This document shows, piece after piece, positions 8,995 through 17,006 of a stretch of 64,000 nt of DNA (the first letter of the stretch is position 1; every line of letters starts with the position of its first letter). The translations under genes and the position numbers were made by a program. Below the pieces are notes generated by a model. It ran no database searches. It saw only the letters and a program-made list of their open reading frames with translations, and was not told the origin of the DNA. The stretch is from JBCBDX01 sp038529265 (GTDB lineage Bacteria > Pseudomonadota > Alphaproteobacteria > Rhizobiales > Rhizobiaceae), in assembly GCA_038529265.1 (NCBI GenBank), contig JBCBDX010000001.1:372001-436000 (forward strand), in the 5' to 3' direction.

Positions 8995-9486
8995 TCAGCC
9001 ATCAGGCAACATCACTGTGTCGATGACATGGATAATGCCGTTGGATGCACGAATGTCGGCAGAGACGACAGTGGCGTTATCGACTGTGACGCCGCTTGAG
9101 TCTTTCGTGACGGCCAACAGACGGTCACCGCTCGCTTTGATAGTGCGAACGTGGATGGTCGGACCAGGCAGTTGGTTAGAAGCCAACTCACGTGGCAGTA
9201 CGTGGTAGGAGAGAATTGCTGCGAGCTGATCTTTGTTTTCTGGCTTGAGGAGGTTCTCTACTGTACCAGCTGGAAGAGCAGCAAAAGCTTCGTCGGTTGG
9301 CGCGAAGACAGTAAGGTTGTCGCCATTGGCCAATGCACCGGCCAGTCCCGCTGCTTCAGCAGCTGCGAGCAAAGTGTTGAAAGAACCAGCGCCTTGAGCA
9401 ACTTCAACGATGTTGTCTGCTTGAGCTGGAACTGTTGCAAAAGCTGCTGCGGTTGCAACGGCGGCTGCTGTGAGGAATTTACGCAT
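8995..9486 (-). CDS. Secreted fasciclin (FAS1) domain protein
   Basis: A 163-residue exported protein made of one FAS1 domain. The signal peptide (1-23) ends at VPAQA. The H1 box LTVFAPTDEAFAALP is at about 57-71, the YHVLP core at about 94, and the H2 box IHVIDTVMLP closes the protein. FAS1 domains mediate adhesion or protein-protein contact in periplasmic and surface proteins. I chose the ATG at 9486, preceded by AGGAGT, over an in-frame ATG 27 bp upstream that would spoil the signal peptide. It has its own terminator and a 203-bp upstream region carrying an inverted repeat, so it is likely monocistronic. Confidence 0.92.
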   Translation of the reverse strand: MRKFLTAAAVATAAAFATVPAQADNIVEVAQGAGSFNTLLAAAEAAGLAGALANGDNLTVFAPTDEAFAALPAGTVENLLKPENKDQLAAILSYHVLPRELASNQLPGPTIHVRTIKASGDRLLAVTKDSSGVTVDNATVVSADIRASNGIIHVIDTVMLPDG

Positions 9487-9569
9487 CGTGATACTCCTGA
9501 ATGCTTGTCCCACGACACAGTGTCTCTGCGTCGTTGAGCCGCTATACGGAGGCCTTCAACTGCGGATTA

Positions 9570-9588
9570 AAATTTGTGCAGCAAATTT
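9570..9588. promoter_or_regulatory. Inverted repeat upstream of the fasciclin gene
   Basis: AAATTTG and CAAATTT form a perfect 7-bp inverted repeat around TGCAG, 84-102 bp upstream of the fasciclin start. The symmetric, AT-rich 19-bp form is what a dimeric regulator would bind; the regulator is unknown. Confidence 0.35.
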
Positions 9589-9689
9589 GATGACAAAAGT
9601 GTGTGTGATCCAAAAACTTACAAACGCGTAACGCGAGCTCAAATGACTTACCCAGCGTAACTGAACTCAACACAAGCTGAACTTAAATC

Positions 9690-9926
9690 CTAAAGCGCTG
9701 TGTGGCTGCCATCGCAAAACGGTTCGCCGTCTGTCTGCTTGCAGGCGCAGAAAAACTTTTTTCCATCTTCTTCTGCGGTCCATGTCATCGGTGCAAATTC
9801 GGAGCCCTGATGGGAGCCGTCGCAAAATGGTTGGCTCGCGGACTGGCCACATGTGCACCAAAAATAACTCTTGCCGGCTTCGACATCCACCGGAATGGGT
9901 GCTTGAGATGCTACTTCGCCCTTCAT
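9690..9926 (-). CDS. CDGSH iron-sulfur protein with two CDGSH motifs
   Basis: This 78-residue protein carries two copies of the CxC-X8-PFCDGSH signature: CTCGQSASQPFCDGSH at about 24-39 and CACKQTDGEPFCDGSH at 60-75. Each copy should bind a 2Fe-2S cluster with three Cys and one His. Tandem CDGSH proteins are the common bacterial form and are thought to act in redox or iron-sulfur handling. No membrane anchor or signal is present, so the protein is cytoplasmic. It follows the 111-residue membrane protein by 86 bp on the same strand. Confidence 0.9.
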   Translation of the reverse strand: MKGEVASQAPIPVDVEAGKSYFWCTCGQSASQPFCDGSHQGSEFAPMTWTAEEDGKKFFCACKQTDGEPFCDGSHTAL

Positions 9927-10012
9927 GGCCAGAACTCCTGTTGTTACGGGAGTAATGTTGCGACAGAGATGCGGCCTATGGCCAGCCTCGGATTTGAAGA
10001 CAGGCTGTCAAC

Positions 10013-10348
10013 CTAGACAGGTTCTTCCTCATCATCTTCGTCCTCATAGGCATAGCGCTTTTGCGGCAATGGGTTGGACGATAGAGCAGCGACATAAGCT
10101 GTCATCGTTGCAACGGCGACAAGACCGAGGCTAAATCGGAACACAGTTGGTTCGGCAATCGCAATTGCAATCACGCGCCATAGGACAGCTAGTGTATAAC
10201 CAAATGACAAAAGCCAGAATATCCGGGCCATGCCTGATTTCCGGATACGCTGCAGGTGCCAAAACACCAAAATGCCAAATAGGCATGCGGCAACCGTCAT
10301 GGCGAAACTAAGTGAAGCCATCAGATAAAAATCGGTTGGCGTGTTCAT
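10013..10348 (-). CDS. Small hypothetical membrane protein
   Basis: I do not recognise this 111-residue protein. Three hydrophobic segments are visible (about 9-29, 41-64 and 69-90), with an acidic cytoplasmic-looking tail YEDEDDEEEP at the C-terminus. It overlaps the DUF1905 gene by 4 bp (ATGA) and so is translationally coupled to it and, more distantly, to glyQ. No enzymatic motif is visible. Confidence 0.7.
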   Translation of the reverse strand: MNTPTDFYLMASLSFAMTVAACLFGILVFWHLQRIRKSGMARIFWLLSFGYTLAVLWRVIAIAIAEPTVFRFSLGLVAVATMTAYVAALSSNPLPQKRYAYEDEDDEEEPV

Positions 10349-10827
10349 TCGCTTTTTGCTTCTAAGTTGATTAACTCTTCTATGACCTGTTCAACATAGC
10401 GCTGTTTGGTGGCCGCTGTCTTGGCCTTTTCAAACTTGTAAAAAAGTGAGCGACGCTTTCCTTTGGGCCAGCCTTCCCACTTCTCTTTCAACTCGAAGTC
10501 TTCTGAAAACACTTCGGCTAACTCTGGGGGTGTGCGCACTTCATTTTGGTCAGCGATCTCAAAGCAGAAATTAACGATATCCCCTAGGTCGGCACCAATC
10601 ATTTTGCGCAAACGCTTTGACACCATGATGTAATGCTTGCCGGCAAGCGGCACGAAAGCGCCTTCAACATAGATGCCGTTCATTTCACCTTTGACCCTAA
10701 TGCGGGGCATTTTATCGAACGGCAGCCGAGGCTTGTAATCCTGCGGTACAACCAATCCAATATAACCGCTATCGCCATACATTGCTTCAAGCGGGGCATT
10801 GAACATGTGCGGGTAGTCACCAACCAT
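10345..10827 (-). CDS. DUF1905 / YdeI-like domain protein
   Basis: The 160-residue protein has an N-terminal DUF1905 beta domain (VPQDYKPRLPFDKMPRIRVKGEMNG at about 27-51, then KRLRKMIGADLGDIVNF at 70-86). The C-terminal part has the WPKGKRRSLFYKFEKAKTAATKQRYVEQVIEEL pattern of YdeI/OmpD-associated proteins. No reaction is known for the family. The start is uncertain: the ATG at 10827 has no clear ribosome site and an ATG at 10806 (MFNAPLEAMYG) is an equal choice. It lies 10 bp after glyQ and overlaps the following membrane-protein gene by 4 bp. Confidence 0.75.
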   Translation of the reverse strand: MVGDYPHMFNAPLEAMYGDSGYIGLVVPQDYKPRLPFDKMPRIRVKGEMNGIYVEGAFVPLAGKHYIMVSKRLRKMIGADLGDIVNFCFEIADQNEVRTPPELAEVFSEDFELKEKWEGWPKGKRRSLFYKFEKAKTAATKQRYVEQVIEELINLEAKSE

Positions 10828-10837
10828 GGTGGTTGAT

Positions 10838-11779
10838 TTAGGCTCCGCCTGCTTCAGTCAACAGGAATGCTTCACCGCAGGCTTTGGAAAGGTTCCGGAC
10901 CTGCAAAATATAGCTTTGACGTTCAGTAACTGAAATCACACCACGAGCATCGAGCAAGTTAAAAACATGGCTGGCTTTGATGCACTGATCATAGGCTGGC
11001 AGAACGCATTTGTGCAGCATTTGATTTGAATCAGCCGATGGCGTTCCTGCAGCGAGAATGGCCTCGCACTCTTTTTCCGCGTCTTCAAAGTGCCGCATCA
11101 GCATCTTGGTATCGGCAATTTCAAAGTTGTGCCGAGAATATTCTTGCTCGGCTTGGAGAAAGACATCGCCGTAACTGATTTTGTCGTCGCCTTGCAGCCC
11201 GTTGAAGTTCAAATCGTACACATTGTCTACGTTTTGCACATACATTGCCAAGCGCTCGAGCCCATAGGTGAGCTCGCCGGAAACCGGTGAGCACTCAATG
11301 CCGCACACCTGCTGGAAGTAAGTGAACTGTGAGACTTCCATGCCGTCGCACCAGCATTCCCAGCCAAGACCCCAGGCTCCCAGTGTCGGGCTTTCCCAAT
11401 CATCTTCCACGAACCGGATGTCATGCAAAAGCGGGTCGATACCGATTGCCCTCAGTGAGCCAAGGTACAAGTCCTGCAAATCGGCTGGGGAAGGCTTTAG
11501 CAGCACCTGATACTGATAATAATGCTGAAGCCGGTTTGGGTTTTCGCCATACCGCCCGTCAGTTGGTCGACGCGAGGGTTGAACGTATGCTGCCTTCCAT
11601 GGCTTCGGTCCAAGTGATCGCAATGTGGTTGCCGGATGAAATGTACCGGCGCCAACTTCCATGTCGTACGGTTGCAAAACAGCACAACCGTAGGCGGCCC
11701 AGTAATTATGAAGCGTCAGGATAAGGCCCTGAAAAGATTGGGTTGGATCGAGCGGATTGGGCGTTGGATGCACGGTCAT
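10838..11779 (-). CDS. glyQ: Glycine--tRNA ligase alpha subunit
   Basis: GlyQ is the class II catalytic subunit that activates glycine and pairs with GlyS. The 313 residues match the family length. FQGLILTLHNYWA, LQPYDMEVGAGTFHPAT, QPSRRPTDGRYGENPNR and the late CHKCxxAYDxCIKxSHxFN-like segment are the usual landmarks. It begins the minus-strand series that ends with glyS. A DUF1905 gene follows at 10 bp. The call is very secure; the distance to glyS is the unusual aspect. Confidence 0.97.
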   Translation of the reverse strand: MTVHPTPNPLDPTQSFQGLILTLHNYWAAYGCAVLQPYDMEVGAGTFHPATTLRSLGPKPWKAAYVQPSRRPTDGRYGENPNRLQHYYQYQVLLKPSPADLQDLYLGSLRAIGIDPLLHDIRFVEDDWESPTLGAWGLGWECWCDGMEVSQFTYFQQVCGIECSPVSGELTYGLERLAMYVQNVDNVYDLNFNGLQGDDKISYGDVFLQAEQEYSRHNFEIADTKMLMRHFEDAEKECEAILAAGTPSADSNQMLHKCVLPAYDQCIKASHVFNLLDARGVISVTERQSYILQVRNLSKACGEAFLLTEAGGA

Positions 11780-11860
11780 GGCTGATTGGGTCTGGTTGTT
11801 TGATGGTGCGGGTCAGTCGCATGGCCGAATGTGCCGGTCAAGAACTCATGATGACTGCAT

Positions 11861-11900
11861 AAAAACAAGGAGGACCTCCCCATACTTCGGTGGGAAGGCC
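11861..11900 (-). terminator. Probable terminator after the 161-residue exported protein
   Basis: On the minus strand GGCCTTCCC can pair with GGGGAGGTCC (one bulge, one G-T pair) around a 10-base loop. TCCTTGTTTTTAT follows. It lies 32 bp after the stop of the exported protein and upstream of glyQ. Confidence 0.5.
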
Positions 11901-11931
11901 CATAAGTGCTGTAGAAATAGAGTGAACGGCC

Positions 11932-12417
11932 TTAGGTTGATAATTTGCAGTTGAAACCTTCACCGCCCTGAACGAGCATGAAGGCAAAGAGTGGTTCTGT
12001 TTCTAGGCTCAATTCGAAGACGGTACGAAACACACCATAATCCTCAAAGAGAACGCCGGACGGTGTGGTGTCCATGAATGCATAAACTCCACTCAGCCCA
12101 AGTGTGAAAAAGTTATCGAGCGGTGCGCTCTCCGAACCGGCTGCATAGTTGTAAACGCCTGAGGCCTTCAACATGTTGGTGGTCGTGTTGATCTCGTAGG
12201 AGACCTCCAGAACTCCGTTCGTCAAATCGCCGTCGGCACCCGTGCCGGCAAACTGCATTTCGCAAGCCATCTGCTGTTCCGGATCCGTTGACGGACTGCC
12301 GGTGTTCAAGATTGCTTCAACACTGGTTAGTTCGAAGCTGGTTTTGCCCTGAAGAATTTCTGCTTGAGCGCTGCCAGCGAAAGTCAGAAACGTGGTGATT
12401 GCCAATAAATATTTCAT
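11932..12417 (-). CDS. Hypothetical exported protein
   Basis: I do not recognise this 161-residue protein. It has a clear signal peptide (MKYLLAITTFLTFAGSAQA, cleaved near residue 19) and a mature part rich in Ser, Thr, Gly and aromatic residues with two Cys (one in QMACEMQF, one in FNCKL near the end), which could form a disulfide. The start at 12417 follows AGGGG; a longer frame upstream would bury the signal peptide. It is flanked by an AT-rich upstream region with a TATAAAAT-type -10 and by a probable terminator, so it is probably transcribed alone. Confidence 0.65.
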   Translation of the reverse strand: MKYLLAITTFLTFAGSAQAEILQGKTSFELTSVEAILNTGSPSTDPEQQMACEMQFAGTGADGDLTNGVLEVSYEINTTTNMLKASGVYNYAAGSESAPLDNFFTLGLSGVYAFMDTTPSGVLFEDYGVFRTVFELSLETEPLFAFMLVQGGEGFNCKLST

Positions 12418-12526
12418 GTTTGCCCCTATTGGATTGATGAATGAGCGGTTTGCTCTGCAGCAGAACAATAGTTAGGCTATTAATATTTTATAAAATCCGG
12501 CTCACAAATGAAAATATATCAAAATA

Positions 12527-12549
12527 AAAAATTGCAGCAAATAATTTGC
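12527..12549 (-). terminator. Weak terminator after the acidic hypothetical gene
   Basis: GCAAAT-A-ATTTGC is a perfect inverted repeat directly after the stop at 12557. On the minus strand it is followed by TGCAATTTTTTATTTT. The stem is short and AT-rich, so this is a weak call. Confidence 0.35.
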
Positions 12550-12556
12550 AGTTTCG

Positions 12557-13072
12557 CTAACGCCCGCGGCTCATTGCACGGTCATCGTAGGAAAACTGGT
12601 CCTCATGGCCCGCAACGTCAGAAGTCGTGGTCAATTTCTCATTCACAGTTTGAATAATGTCAGCTTGCGCTGTTCGGTCTCGATTGACCTCATTAAGCAG
12701 GGCATATCGCTCTGCAGACCGGGGGTTCTCTTCTGAAGTTGTGGCGTACTGACTGGTCGCGCGAAGATCGTCTGCTATCTGGTTGGAGAGCTCATCAATT
12801 TCCGGCTGTATACTCTCACGTAACTCCCGTCGAACTGTCTCCGATTGAATGTTCGCTCTTAAGTGGACGGTCTCAAGGACATCAGCAAGGCGCTGATCGA
12901 TGCTTTGATCGGTGTTTTCTGGATCATGCGCACTGTAATGGTCGATCGCTTGTCGTGCGGCAGCCAGCCTTGCGGGACTGTCGCCGATGGAAGAGTCCAT
13001 CGGCTCGGCTTCACTTGCCGAAGAAACGCCTTCGATTTCGCCGTGTGAACGCTTCATCCACCTGTTTTCCAT
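12557..13072 (-). CDS. Hypothetical acidic, coiled-coil-prone protein
   Basis: The function is unknown. The protein has about 171 residues, is hydrophilic, contains no Cys and has no signal or membrane segment. The middle (about 55-110) has a heptad-like run of charged and leucine residues (LADVLETVHLRANIQ, IQPEIDELSNQIADDL) that suggests a coiled coil. Several starts are possible (TTG 13084, ATG 13072, ATG 13057) and none has a well-spaced ribosome site; I took 13072. Its neighbours are also small hypotheticals. Coding potential is supported mainly by the long clean frame. Confidence 0.5.
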   Translation of the reverse strand: MENRWMKRSHGEIEGVSSASEAEPMDSSIGDSPARLAAARQAIDHYSAHDPENTDQSIDQRLADVLETVHLRANIQSETVRRELRESIQPEIDELSNQIADDLRATSQYATTSEENPRSAERYALLNEVNRDRTAQADIIQTVNEKLTTTSDVAGHEDQFSYDDRAMSRGR

Positions 13073-13191
13073 TCCTCTCGGCAAGGCTTAATCCATAGCG
13101 AGAAAATGTGGTGAGCTGTAGCTTTGAGATTCACAGTTTGTGATGAATAGAAACATCCAGCGGTTTGGGATGCCAGAGACAGGTAGGCGGT

Positions 13192-13386
13192 TCAGTCATC
13201 ATCTTTCATGATCCGATACTCGCCGGTCTCCGGGTCTTCCTTCAGTGTTCCAATAGCCCCGGTCTGTTTTTCTTTCTCGGCCTCGCGAACCTTTTTTGAA
13301 ACACGTTCAGCTTCAGCGACAAATCGCTTGTAGCCGTAGAAGGCTACAGCCGCGACGGCACCAAAAAACAAAAATTGAGGCAACAT
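13192..13386 (-). CDS. Small conserved membrane-anchored protein
   Basis: This 64-residue protein has one N-terminal transmembrane helix (about 4-20), a charged helix VSKKVREAEKEKQT and the tail LKEDPETGEYRIMKDDD. Small proteins of this build commonly lie next to the SppA-type peptidase gene in rhizobial genomes, which is the arrangement here (25 bp downstream of it). The start follows GGGAGAG. No function is known. It may accompany the peptidase, but that is inference from position. Confidence 0.72.
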   Translation of the reverse strand: MLPQFLFFGAVAAVAFYGYKRFVAEAERVSKKVREAEKEKQTGAIGTLKEDPETGEYRIMKDDD

Positions 13387-13411
13387 CTCTCTCCCTTTCA
13401 GTAAAGAGCGA

Positions 13412-14275
13412 TTAAAGGCCGAACCTGTTCCAATGAGCGCGTTCTTCCAGCGCGGTCAAGAGCCCAGCGGCGAGGCCCGCGCCGATTTGGCTTTGATCAA
13501 AGCCAATGCCACTGGCACCGGATCGACGCCCTAAGAGCCCGCGCGGCTGACTGATGAGCTCCAACTCAGTTTTGTCGCCAAAGCGGTTTTTGATGACCGA
13601 ACGCATATCGCCAAGATCGTCGATGAGGCCGAGCGACTGTGCTTTTTCTCCTGCCCAGAACCTGCCGGTAAACAAGTCACCATCATCTGCCAGTTTTGCA
13701 CCGCGGCTATGTTTTACGACATCGATGAACACGTCATGGACTTCAAGTTGAAGTTCCTTAATTAGCGCGATGTCTTCCTTCTTGGCCGGCTGGAATGGGT
13801 CGAGGGTCGACTTGTTCTTGCCTGCCGCATAAACGCGACGTTCAACACCAAGCTTTTCAATTGCTTCGACAAAGCCAAAGCCCGCGGAGATGACACCAAT
13901 CGATCCAACGATGGATGAGGGGTCAGCAAAAATCTCATCGCCCGCGCAGGCAATCATGTAACCACCCGAAGCTGCGACATCCTCGCAAAATACCAAGACT
14001 TCTTTCTCATGTTCGGCTGCCAGATCGCGAATGCGCTTGTAGATAAGGCGCGATTGGACGGGGGAACCGCCGGGCGAATTAACCGATAACGCTACGGCTG
14101 GCGTATCTTTCATCTTAAAGGCACGCTCCAGCTGCTGTGCGCATGACGCCAGCGATAGCGTTCGGTCAAATGGTGTGCCCCCTGTTGCAATCATGCCTTT
14201 GAGGCGAACCACCGGTACCGTGATCTTATCGCTCTGAAAGCGTTTCGGAAGCAGTTTAGACAGACGTTTGAGCAC
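13412..14275 (-). CDS. S49 family serine peptidase (SppA/SohB-like)
   Basis: This is a signal-peptide-peptidase-type serine protease of about 287 residues, the short single-domain form. The protein shows VNSPGGSP, the nucleophile motif DVAASGGYMIACAGDEI, and SSIVGSIGVI. The general base lysine should be in GKNKSTLDPF. I propose the GTG at 14275 (VLKRLSKLLPKRF). The frame is open to an ATG at 14359, but those extra 28 residues look non-coding (Cys-rich, no signal). No transmembrane helix is seen in the short form, so it may be cytoplasmic or peripheral. It is divergent from the acyl-CoA dehydrogenase. Confidence 0.85.
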   Translation of the reverse strand: MLKRLSKLLPKRFQSDKITVPVVRLKGMIATGGTPFDRTLSLASCAQQLERAFKMKDTPAVALSVNSPGGSPVQSRLIYKRIRDLAAEHEKEVLVFCEDVAASGGYMIACAGDEIFADPSSIVGSIGVISAGFGFVEAIEKLGVERRVYAAGKNKSTLDPFQPAKKEDIALIKELQLEVHDVFIDVVKHSRGAKLADDGDLFTGRFWAGEKAQSLGLIDDLGDMRSVIKNRFGDKTELELISQPRGLLGRRSGASGIGFDQSQIGAGLAAGLLTALEERAHWNRFGL

Positions 14276-14424
14276 TGGGTTACACCATGGATAGCTTGAT
14301 TTCGGTGACTGGCATGTATGAAGTGTCTGGCCACATGCAAGGTAGGGGCACCAGTCCAAGGGACAAAAACAGCCGACATTTTCGACGTCGAAGACATCCG
14401 AATTCAGTGTTGACTTAATTGACG

Positions 14425-14434
14425 TTTACGTAAA
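14425..14434. promoter_or_regulatory. TTTACGTAAA palindrome, putative fatty/branched-acid regulator site
   Basis: A perfect 10-bp palindrome sits 36-45 bp upstream of the acyl-CoA dehydrogenase ATG, within the wider TTGACGTTTACGTAAAATG. Sites of the TTTACGTTTACGTAAA kind are known for LiuR-type and related regulators of acyl-CoA catabolism in Proteobacteria. The regulator assignment here is inference. Confidence 0.4.
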
Positions 14435-14469
14435 ATGCAGATAGCATTCTCGCAGTCAGGGAGGATTGC

Positions 14470-16233
14470 ATGTACCGCGCGCCAGTTGATGAAATTTCTC
14501 ATACGCTCAAAGCTGTAACGGGATTACAGGAAGCGATGAACTCCGGGTATTCCGGCGATCTTTCCGAAGATTTGGTCGACGCGATCCTTGAAGAGGCGGG
14601 AAAATTCGCAAGCGAGCGCATCGCACCACTTCACATGGTTGGAGACAAACACGGCACGCCGCTTTCTGAAGGTGTTGTGACAACCCCGCCTGGCTGGGCG
14701 GAGTGTTATCGCGAATGGGCCGAAGGGGGGTGGAATGCGCTGACAGGGGCGGAAGAGTTTGGTGGCCAGGGTTTGCCGATGACAATGGCGATGGCTGCCA
14801 CGGAAATGTGGAATGCGGCATCCATGGCTTTTGGTCTTGCCCCCATGTTGACGATGGGTGCAATCGAAGCGTTGGAAGCTCATGCTGCCGACCGCCTCAA
14901 AGAAACCTATCTGAACAAACTGATTTCCGGTGAATGGACCGGCACGATGAATTTGACCGAGCCGCAGGCCGGTTCTGATTTGGCCGCGCTCAAAGCAACT
15001 GCTGAGCGTCGCGATGATGGTACGTACCGCATCTTTGGCCAAAAGATTTATATCACGTATGGCGAGCACGACATGACGGACAATATTGTTCATCTCGTCC
15101 TTGCGCGGTTGCCCGATGCGCCTGCTGGCACGCGTGGCATTTCGCTGTTCCTCGTACCCAAATTTCTTGTCAATGAAGACGGCTCCTTGGGCTCGCGCAA
15201 TGATGTGTTTTGCAACGGCATCGAACATAAGCTGGGCATCCACGCATCGCCGACATGTACCATGATCTTTGGTGACGGAAAGTTTGGTGATGAAGCTGGC
15301 GCGATCGGCTGGCTGATCGGCGAAGAAAATCGCGGGCTCAATTGCATGTTCACCATGATGAACAATGCACGCCTGGCAGTTGGTATACAGGGTGTGGGCA
15401 TTGCCGAAGCTGCAACTCAAAAAGCCATGTCATATGCCAATGAGCGCACGCAGGGAAAAGCCGCTGACTTTGATGGGGAAGGTATGGCGCCAATTGTCCA
15501 CCACCCCGATGTGCAACGCAACTTGCTAACGATGAAAACTATGACGCAGGCTGCAAGAGCTATCTGCTTTAGCTGTGCGCATGCCATCGACATGTCCCAC
15601 ACTGGTCCTGAGAATGATCGCAAGTTCTGGGCAGAGCGAGCAAGTCTTCTCACGCCGATCGCCAAGTCGTTTTCAACGGACATTGGCTCGATGGTCGCTT
15701 CCATCGGCGTGCAAGTTCATGGCGGTATGGGTTTCGTCGAAGAAACCGGTGCCGCGATTTACATGCGTGATGCACGTATCGCCCAAATTTATGAGGGTAC
15801 AAACGGCATCCAAGGCATTGATCTCGTAATGCGCAAATTGCCTTTGTCCGACGGCGAAGCAGTCGACACTTATCTCGTCGAATTGGACGGCATTGTCGAA
15901 GAGCTTCGCAAGGTAAACGACACACGATATGGCCGGTCTGCAGAGTGTCTTGCTCGAGCAATGGACGATTTGAAAGCAGCGACCGATTGGATCAAATCGG
16001 CTGACGTACAGGCGCAATTGGCCGCAGCGACACCGTACCAGCATCTGTTCGGAACTGTCGCCGGTGGAGTATATCTCGCCAAATCCGCGATGGGCTCGAC
16101 CAACGGTGTCGATCGCGCATCGCTATGCCGGTACTATGCGGAAAACCACGCAAGCGAAAGCGCCAGCCTTCGTGACCGTGTCGAAAATGGCGCTGCAAGC
16201 TTGGCTGCCGCTGCCTCTGAGCTGGTGGCCTGA
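14470..16233 (+). CDS. Acyl-CoA dehydrogenase (long form with C-terminal extension)
   Basis: The 587 residues fit the larger bacterial acyl-CoA dehydrogenases (about 590) with an extra C-terminal domain rather than the 380-residue core type. The N-terminal domain ends near MTMAMAATEMW. The FAD/substrate loop MNLTEPQAGSDLAALK is at about 157-172, and the active-site region GVQVHGGMGFVEETGAAIYMRDARIAQIYEGTNGIQ spans about 415-450. The FAD-dependent alpha,beta-dehydrogenation of an acyl-CoA begins beta-oxidation; chain length cannot be told. It is followed 1 bp later by an enoyl-CoA hydratase, the next enzyme of the pathway, so the pair forms a catabolic operon. Confidence 0.94.
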   Translation: MYRAPVDEISHTLKAVTGLQEAMNSGYSGDLSEDLVDAILEEAGKFASERIAPLHMVGDKHGTPLSEGVVTTPPGWAECYREWAEGGWNALTGAEEFGGQGLPMTMAMAATEMWNAASMAFGLAPMLTMGAIEALEAHAADRLKETYLNKLISGEWTGTMNLTEPQAGSDLAALKATAERRDDGTYRIFGQKIYITYGEHDMTDNIVHLVLARLPDAPAGTRGISLFLVPKFLVNEDGSLGSRNDVFCNGIEHKLGIHASPTCTMIFGDGKFGDEAGAIGWLIGEENRGLNCMFTMMNNARLAVGIQGVGIAEAATQKAMSYANERTQGKAADFDGEGMAPIVHHPDVQRNLLTMKTMTQAARAICFSCAHAIDMSHTGPENDRKFWAERASLLTPIAKSFSTDIGSMVASIGVQVHGGMGFVEETGAAIYMRDARIAQIYEGTNGIQGIDLVMRKLPLSDGEAVDTYLVELDGIVEELRKVNDTRYGRSAECLARAMDDLKAATDWIKSADVQAQLAAATPYQHLFGTVAGGVYLAKSAMGSTNGVDRASLCRYYAENHASESASLRDRVENGAASLAAAASELVA

Positions 16234-16234
16234 T

Positions 16235-16993
16235 ATGACTAGTGATCCACATATTCAGGTTGCGCGTGAAGGTGCGGTCCAGTCGATCCGCTTTGATAGA
16301 GCTGACAAGAAAAATGCCATCACGCGTTCCATGTATGCTGCTATGACAAGCGCGCTGCATGAAGCTGAAGCAGATGATGCCATGCGTGCCCACCTCTTTT
16401 TGGGTCAACCTGGCGTCTTTTCATCAGGCAATGATGTGCAGGATTTTATGGCTTTTGCCATGTCCGGTGAAATGGGCACCGAGGTTCTGGAATTTCTTCA
16501 CACGCTAGCGCGCTTGACCAAGCCGGTCGTTTCGGCCGTTGACGGTCTTGCCATCGGCATTGGCACCACCATCCATATGCATTGCGACTTGACTTTCGCC
16601 ACACCGCGTTCGCTGTTCAAGACACCGTTCGTGGACTTGGCGCTCGTGCCGGAAGCTGGATCCAGTCTTCTAGCTCCCGCTTCGATGAGCCATCAACGCG
16701 CTTTTGCCATGCTGGCGATGGGCGAGGACTTCTCTGCACAAGATGCGGTTGACGCTGGCCTCATCTACAAACTCGTTGAGGAAAGTGATCTTGAGGCAAA
16801 AGCGATGGCAGCGGCCAGCGCTTTGGCGGAAAAACCACCTGTTGCGCTTTCCATTGCAAAACGCCTGATGAAGGCAGCACCCGACACACTCATTGAGCGG
16901 ATCGATGAGGAAGCAACGCACTTTGCCACCCAGTTGAAATCAGACGAAGCCAAGGCGGCCTTTATGCAGTTCATGGCACGCAAGAAAGGCTAA
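16235..16993 (+). CDS. Enoyl-CoA hydratase/isomerase family protein
   Basis: This crotonase-fold protein has 252 residues. The oxyanion-hole segment FSSGNDVQDFM (about 62-72) and the second loop DGLAIGIGTTIHMHCDLTFAT (about 100-120) are present. The LFKTPFVDLALVPEAGSS region follows, with Glu at the position often catalytic. It hydrates or isomerises 2-enoyl-CoA, acting after the acyl-CoA dehydrogenase encoded 1 bp upstream. The frame is open well upstream into that gene, but MTSDPHIQVAREG at 16235 is the natural start because it falls directly after the TGA. Confidence 0.92.
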   Translation: MTSDPHIQVAREGAVQSIRFDRADKKNAITRSMYAAMTSALHEAEADDAMRAHLFLGQPGVFSSGNDVQDFMAFAMSGEMGTEVLEFLHTLARLTKPVVSAVDGLAIGIGTTIHMHCDLTFATPRSLFKTPFVDLALVPEAGSSLLAPASMSHQRAFAMLAMGEDFSAQDAVDAGLIYKLVEESDLEAKAMAAASALAEKPPVALSIAKRLMKAAPDTLIERIDEEATHFATQLKSDEAKAAFMQFMARKKG

Positions 16994-17006
16994 CGGTACT
17001 ACGCGT

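Noticed and set aside
12300..12556. AT-rich stretch as a possible replication or integration site
   Set aside because: No DnaA boxes, direct repeats or integrase gene are nearby; it reads as an ordinary promoter region with a weak terminator.
14524..15420. Long minus-strand frame opposite the acyl-CoA dehydrogenase
   Set aside because: The plus-strand protein has all the family motifs; the minus frame has rich Cys, His and Arg content and no recognisable domain.
16064..16234. Extended N-terminus for the enoyl-CoA hydratase, reading back into the preceding gene
   Set aside because: The extra 57 residues are a shadow of the acyl-CoA dehydrogenase C-terminus, and a natural ATG lies 1 bp after its stop.
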